Origin: Thioalkalivibrio sp. ALJ24
Lineage (GTDB): Bacteria > Pseudomonadota > Gammaproteobacteria > Ectothiorhodospirales > Ectothiorhodospiraceae
Length of the DNA: 64,000 nucleotides
Assembly (NCBI RefSeq): GCF_000377785.1
Contig: NZ_KB898726.1
Span: forward strand, 300,808-364,807
Reading direction: 5' to 3'
Part shown: positions 60,174 to 64,000 of the stretch, piece by piece
Layout: each line of letters opens with the position of its first letter
How positions within the stretch are numbered: position 1 is the first letter of the stretch
Notes under the pieces: generated by a model
What the model saw: only the letters and a program-made list of their open reading frames with translations
Told to the model about the DNA's origin: nothing
The model's database searches: none
Made by a program: the position numbers and the translations under genes

Positions 60174-61517
60174 TTAAATCATGCCACCGCCACCGCCGCC
60201 GAGCCTCTGCTGCAGGAAATCCCCGGTCTGCTGCATCTGGGCGACGGAGGTATCCATGCTGGAAAACTGGCGCACCAGCCGGCTTTCCAGTCGTTCGATG
60301 CGGTCATCCAGCCGCTCGCGCTGACGGTCCACGCGGTCCTGTTCGTTCTGCAGCCCGTCCTGGCGGGTCTGGATCAGACCCTCGGGCCCGGTAATCCCCT
60401 GCAGGGTCTCTTCCATGCCGCCGGCGATATCGCGGACCATGGCGGACACGTCCTCGAACCCTTCGCGACCCATCACTTCGTCAAAACGCTGTGTGTCAAA
60501 AGACAGCGTACCGTCACGCTGAGTCGTGATACCGAGTTCGGCGAGGGTCTGGTTGTTGATGCCGTCGACCTGGGAACGCTCCATCAGCGCATTGCTCATG
60601 CGGCTGCGCGCCGAGCGCACCGTGCTGTCACCGGTGAGCACCGAGGCTTCGTCTTCCTCGGGGTCATAAGCGGTCATCTCGTTGGTCTCGGAGACCATCG
60701 TGTTATAGGCCTCAACGAACGACTCCAGACCGTTGCGCAACTCGTCCCGATCTTCGCTCACCGAAACCGAGGTCTGCCCGACCCCCTCGAGGTCGATGGC
60801 CATGCCCTCGATGGTGTCCTCCAGGGTGTTGGAGGCGCTGGTGATCTCCATACCGTCGATGGTCACGACGGCATCCTGTGCCTTCACGGTGACCGTCTCG
60901 GGTTCACCAAGATTCGCCAGCCGGCCCAGGCCACCTTCATCACCGTCGACCTCGACGTTAATGGTGTTTTCCTCGCCCGTGCTCTCGGACGTCATGGTCA
61001 GCCGCGGCCCATTGCCGTCGTTGACGATGGAGGCACGCACCCCGGCATCGGCGTCGTTGATGGCATTGCGCAGATCGTTGAGGGTGTCGTCCTCATCTAT
61101 ATCCAGCGAGACCGGGTCACCGCCACCCACCGAGATACTGAAGGTGCCGGCACCGACTGTGTCGTCCGGGGAATCAAACTGACCGGAATCCGAGGCCACG
61201 GTCTGCGCCGTGGCCAGCTCCTGCACGTCCATATTGAAGTCGCCGTTGGGCGCATCCCCGGTGATCACCACCGAGGCCACGTCCCCGTTACTCAGCGAGG
61301 CGGACTGCTCGGGCTCGAAATCCGCCAGGTCGGACAATGCCGACCCGATCCCGTCGATGCTGCTGCTGAGCGAACCGTAGGCCGAGATCTCGGCCTCGAT
61401 GCGCTCCTCGCGCTCGTTCAGGCGCTCCTCGCGCGGCGCTCGCTGAGCGTTCACCAGATCGCCCACGATCTGGTTGAGATCGAGGCCGGAACCTACGCCG
61501 AGTGAACTGATCGCCAT
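60174..61517 (-). CDS. fliD: Flagellar cap protein FliD
   Basis: This encodes 447 aa. FliD caps the filament tip and helps flagellin fold. The N-terminal D0 region (Ile-Ser-Ser-Leu-Gly-Val-Gly-Ser-Gly-Leu-Asp) and the C-terminal coiled region with many Arg, Asp and Gln residues are typical. The central part is strongly acidic. The C-terminus is a Gly run. A sigma-28 promoter lies 52 bp upstream, and fliS follows. The low number of basic residues fits a salt-adapted surface protein. Confidence 0.94.
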   Translation of the reverse strand: MAISSLGVGSGLDLNQIVGDLVNAQRAPREERLNEREERIEAEISAYGSLSSSIDGIGSALSDLADFEPEQSASLSNGDVASVVITGDAPNGDFNMDVQELATAQTVASDSGQFDSPDDTVGAGTFSISVGGGDPVSLDIDEDDTLNDLRNAINDADAGVRASIVNDGNGPRLTMTSESTGEENTINVEVDGDEGGLGRLANLGEPETVTVKAQDAVVTIDGMEITSASNTLEDTIEGMAIDLEGVGQTSVSVSEDRDELRNGLESFVEAYNTMVSETNEMTAYDPEEDEASVLTGDSTVRSARSRMSNALMERSQVDGINNQTLAELGITTQRDGTLSFDTQRFDEVMGREGFEDVSAMVRDIAGGMEETLQGITGPEGLIQTRQDGLQNEQDRVDRQRERLDDRIERLESRLVRQFSSMDTSVAQMQQTGDFLQQRLGGGGGGMI

Positions 61518-61568
61518 CGCTGCTGCCTTCCTGCCCGCACCGCGGGTGTCTGGTCGTTTCTGAGTAAG

Positions 61569-61595
61569 CTAACGGCGCAGGCGCCGAAAACTTTA
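61569..61595 (-). promoter_or_regulatory. Sigma-28 (FliA) promoter of fliD
   Basis: On the minus strand TAAAGTTT (61595-61588), an 11-bp spacer and GCCGTTAG (61576-61569) match the FliA consensus TAAAGTTT-N11-GCCGATAA closely. It is 52 bp upstream of the fliD start. A similar promoter precedes fliC. Dyads between flaG and this promoter (around 61621-61639 and 61660-61675) may end the flaG transcript. Confidence 0.85.
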
Positions 61596-61679
61596 GGACC
61601 CGGATCATGATGATCCAGCCGGGGGCCCGGTCGGCCCCCTGACAAAACAGCAAGAACAATGCCGCCCGGCATTAAACGT

Positions 61680-62135
61680 TCACGCCTTGTCGACAAACCC
61701 CGTGCCGCCAAGATCCCGCTCGTTCTCGAAATGCTCCGCAAGGGCCAGCATCTGTTCAGGCGGGATCTGGCGGATGATCTCCTCGCTTTCCCCGTCCATC
61801 ACCGTGATGACGGTACGTCCGCTGGACTCATCGACACTGAACTCCAGAGTGCGCTGACTGTTCTGGAGATAGGCATTGATGGACTCCACCACCGGCGCGA
61901 GATCGGAGGCCTCCACCGGCTCCCCCGATTCGCGCCCCTCGGCGGCGGAGGTGCCCTGCCGCCCGGGCCCGCCTGCGTCAACCGTGGCGGCAACGCCCTG
62001 CCGCTCGACCGCCGTATCGCCGCCCGCCCTCTCCGGACCGCGGGCATCGACTCGCCCGCCCCCGGACTCGCCCGAACGGGCGTTCGACGTGATCCCCTGA
62101 GCACCGGGCATGCTGTTGTTGATCATTTCCGTCAT
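61680..62135 (-). CDS. flaG: FlaG-family flagellar protein
   Basis: This encodes 151 aa. The first ~75 residues are Gly/Ala/Glu-rich and disordered. Residues about 80-150 are the FlaG domain: Val-Glu-Ser-Ile-Asn-Ala-Tyr-Leu-Gln, Leu-Glu-Phe-Ser-Val-Asp-Glu, Thr-Val-Ile-Thr-Val and Glu-Ile-Ile-Arg-Gln-Ile-Pro-Pro-Glu-Gln. FlaG influences filament length. It lies 62 bp downstream of fliC with no promoter of its own visible, so it probably depends on readthrough from fliC. Confidence 0.9.
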   Translation of the reverse strand: MTEMINNSMPGAQGITSNARSGESGGGRVDARGPERAGGDTAVERQGVAATVDAGGPGRQGTSAAEGRESGEPVEASDLAPVVESINAYLQNSQRTLEFSVDESSGRTVITVMDGESEEIIRQIPPEQMLALAEHFENERDLGGTGFVDKA

Positions 62136-62197
62136 CTCTAGGCCCTCCCGGGGTCGACCGCTTTGAAACGACCGGCCCCCTCCTGGTCATTGGGAGC

Positions 62198-63436
62198 TTA
62201 CTGCAACAGCCCCAGTACGTTCTGCGGCACGGCGTTGGCCTGGCTCAGTACCGCGATGCCCGCCTGCTGCAACACCTGCGCCCGGGTCAGCGCCGCCGTC
62301 TCCGCGGCGAAGTCCGCATCCCGGATCCGCGAACGCGCATCCGACAGGTTCTCCGCGCTGATCTCCAGGTTGGAGATCGTGCTCTCGAAACGCGTCTGCA
62401 CCGCACCCAGCTCCGCGCGCAGCGAGTTCACCTCGGTCAGCGCACCATCCAGCGCACCAATCGCCTGAGTCGCCGTATCACGCGTCGTCACGTCGATGTC
62501 GTTCAGCGTAATGTCTGACGCCGCCGGAGATGTACCCCCAAACAGGGTCACATCAGCATCACCCTCGCCATCGAAATTGACTTCTCCCCCCGTGACCGCC
62601 AATTCGTCCGTGCCAAACCGCGACGTGATGGCAATGGTCGTTTCGCCGTCGTTAGTCACCCGGAGAGACGCTTCGAGATTGGCATCGGCAATGGCGGCCG
62701 CGTCGTCCCCGTCACCCGTCGCCGCATCGGTAATCGCGGCGTTAATCTGCCGCACTGCATCCTCCAGCGTACGCGCCGGTTCCGAGTCGCCATTTCCGGA
62801 AAGATCCACCTCGATCGTTTCGTCGAAATCCTCGCTATTGATATTGAGATCGGTAAACGTCGTCTCATCACTCAGGCTGGCGATCTGCTCCTGTGTCAGG
62901 CCTTCGTCCCCCACCACTTCGGTGGTCCCCAGCTGGGAAGTCCGGGCATCGACACCGCTCACCGCGATACTCTGACCCTGGTTCGCCCCCACCTGGAAGA
63001 ACAGATCATCCACCGTGCCGTCCAGGATCCGGCCACCGTTGAACTCCGCCGAGTTGGCCACGCGGCTGACCTCTTCCATCAGCTGCTGCACCTCGTCGTT
63101 CAGCGCCTGACGGTCGGAGGCCGAATTGGTGTCGTTCGCCGCCTGCACCGACAGCTCGCGAGCACGCTGCAGCGCATCCCCGATGGTGTCCAGCGCACCC
63201 TCGGCGGTCTGGGCGAACGAGATACCGTCATTCGAGTTGCGCACCGCCTGGTTCAGGCCATTGATCTGGCTGGTGAAACGCTCCGAAATCGCCAGACCCG
63301 CCGCGTCGTCCTTCGCGCTGTTAATCCGAAGGCCCGACGACAGGCGTTCCAGCGACTGCGAAAGTGCATTCTGTGAGGCATTCAGGTTCCGCTGGGCATT
63401 CAGCGACAGGATGTTGGTGTTGATGACTTGTGACAT
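62198..63436 (-). CDS. fliC: Flagellin
   Basis: This encodes 412 aa from the ATG at 63436 (GAGGAAAAG upstream). The N-terminal D0/D1 part (Val-Ile-Asn-Thr-Asn-Ile-Leu-Ser-Leu-Asn-Ala-Gln-Arg-Asn) and the C-terminal part ([11 protein letters not shown], ending Asn-Val-Leu-Gly-Leu-Leu-Gln) are fully conserved. The acidic central region (about 175-330) is the variable exposed domain. It has its own sigma-28 promoter. A second flagellin gene lies upstream on the same strand, with a nearly identical C-terminal coding segment. Confidence 0.97.
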   Translation of the reverse strand: MSQVINTNILSLNAQRNLNASQNALSQSLERLSSGLRINSAKDDAAGLAISERFTSQINGLNQAVRNSNDGISFAQTAEGALDTIGDALQRARELSVQAANDTNSASDRQALNDEVQQLMEEVSRVANSAEFNGGRILDGTVDDLFFQVGANQGQSIAVSGVDARTSQLGTTEVVGDEGLTQEQIASLSDETTFTDLNINSEDFDETIEVDLSGNGDSEPARTLEDAVRQINAAITDAATGDGDDAAAIADANLEASLRVTNDGETTIAITSRFGTDELAVTGGEVNFDGEGDADVTLFGGTSPAASDITLNDIDVTTRDTATQAIGALDGALTEVNSLRAELGAVQTRFESTISNLEISAENLSDARSRIRDADFAAETAALTRAQVLQQAGIAVLSQANAVPQNVLGLLQ

Positions 63437-63509
63437 GGTCTTTTCCTCTTGCCATGACAGCCCCATGACGGGGGCCAACCGTGCGGAAACACTTCCGCTC
63501 CTGCTGTCG

Positions 63510-63536
63510 GTAACGGCCGACCGGCAAGGAACTTTA
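63510..63536 (-). promoter_or_regulatory. Sigma-28 (FliA) promoter of fliC
   Basis: On the minus strand TAAAGTTC (63536-63529), an 11-bp spacer and GCCGTTAC (63517-63510) match the FliA consensus. It lies 74 bp before the fliC start. The intergenic stretch 63437-63829 contains this promoter and the terminator of the upstream flagellin gene; I see no other gene in it. Confidence 0.85.
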
Positions 63537-63755
63537 GGCCCGACGGCAAATTTTTTCCGCCCCGCTGCGGCGCACCCTGTCACCCCACGAACCCCTTTAC
63601 CCGGATTCTGGCCGATCCCGGCGGCAACTTCCTGCCACCGCCGAGGAATCCCCGCAATCCATCCCGTACCCCGACCCCATATCCCCGACCGCGCCTCCCC
63701 GTAGGAGCGCGCTCGCGCGCGAAAACGCACCCGCCAAGACCACCCGCCAAAACGC

Positions 63756-63787
63756 AAAAAAGCCCGCCCCGATCACTCGGGGCGGGC
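63756..63787 (-). terminator. Intrinsic terminator of the upstream flagellin gene
   Basis: On the minus strand GCCCGCCCCGA (63787-63777) pairs with TCGGGGCGGGC (63772-63762) around a 4-nt loop, followed by six T (63761-63756). The stem is perfect. It starts 43 bases after the flagellin stop. Confidence 0.95.
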
Positions 63788-63829
63788 CCAGGGATGGCCC
63801 GCAGCACGGGCCCGGAGGAACCCGAAGCC

Positions 63830-64000
63830 TTACTGCAGCAGACCCAGCACGTTCTGCGGCACCGCATTCGCCTGCGACAGCACCGAGGTCCCCGCCTGCT
63901 GGAGCACCTGCGCCCGGGTCAGATCCGCCGTCTCCGCGGCGAAGTCCGCATCCCGGATCCGCGAACGCGCATCCGACAGGTTCTCCGAACCGATCTCCAG
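63830..64000 (-). CDS. Second flagellin, C-terminal end (5' part outside window)
   Basis: The stop TAA is at 63832-63830 and the frame runs out of the window. The 56 visible residues are almost those of the fliC C-terminus ([18 protein letters not shown], ending Leu-Gly-Leu-Leu-Gln). Bases 63925-63987 are identical to 62293-62355 in fliC, including third positions, which suggests recent duplication or gene conversion. It ends in its own strong terminator. Confidence 0.95.
   Translation of the reverse strand: MEIGSENLSDARSRIRDADFAAETADLTRAQVLQQAGTSVLSQANAVPQNVLGLLQ

Overview
The window is very GC-rich chromosomal DNA of a Gram-negative gammaproteobacterium. Support comes from the gene order thrS-infC-rpmI-rplT-pheS-pheT-ihfA, divergent tesA / ybbA-ybbP, RelA, RimK, IHF and a FliA-driven flagellin-fliD cluster. 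Acidic proteins, two BCCT osmolyte carriers, an MscS channel, PPK2 and KaiB/KaiC homologues fit a halophilic or alkaliphilic member such as Ectothiorhodospiraceae/Thioalkalivibrio; that placement is inference.

Layout. 1-3656: right end of a prophage-like element with translationally coupled genes (degenerate HNH protein, two small phage proteins, CsrA, SSB, a 27-aa ORF, excisionase-like protein, lambda-type integrase). It abuts the 3' end of tRNA-Pro(GGG); its left attachment site is not in the window. 3657-11111 (minus): translation and nucleoid block with a MerR-type regulator, ihfA, pheT, pheS behind an attenuator-like hairpin, rplT, rpmI, infC with an ATT start, and thrS. 11255-12762: a motA/motB stator pair with motB frameshifted as written. 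12867-23131: SrkA kinase, PPK2, NfeD+SPFH pair, lipoate ligase, TonB-dependent receptor, a retropepsin-like protease/RimK/aspartoacylase operon and a CBS protein.

23132-28339 is the most distinctive region. A 442-bp non-coding gap with several dyad elements precedes an operon of a PAS-PAS-PAS-GGDEF-EAL protein, a double-domain KaiC-like ATPase and a KaiB-like protein. This suggests a signalling module linking c-di-GMP turnover to a Kai-type switch. tRNA-Arg(CCT) follows on the other strand.

28529-41467: a small unknown protein, TesA, an ABC exporter (ybbA-ybbP type) whose start codon interlocks with that of tesA, a divergent UppP-like protein, a secreted nuclease, MscS with a partner gene, a radical-SAM/DUF1992/membrane-protein group, pyrC, a DUF167 protein and a UbiE-like methyltransferase. 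41542-48488: a second membrane GGDEF-EAL protein, two small acidic proteins behind a promoter with an FNR-like site, a Rieske protein, a lipoprotein and a histidine kinase / REC-TPR pair. 48562-57021: two BCCT carriers bracketing a VTT protein, a DUF302 protein and a stand-alone TrpB; then an alpha/beta-hydrolase-OsmC fusion, a small unknown protein and a membrane-anchored hydrolase. 57128-64000: relA, then fliT-like, fliS, fliD, flaG, fliC and the end of a second flagellin gene, with sigma-28 promoters before fliD and fliC.
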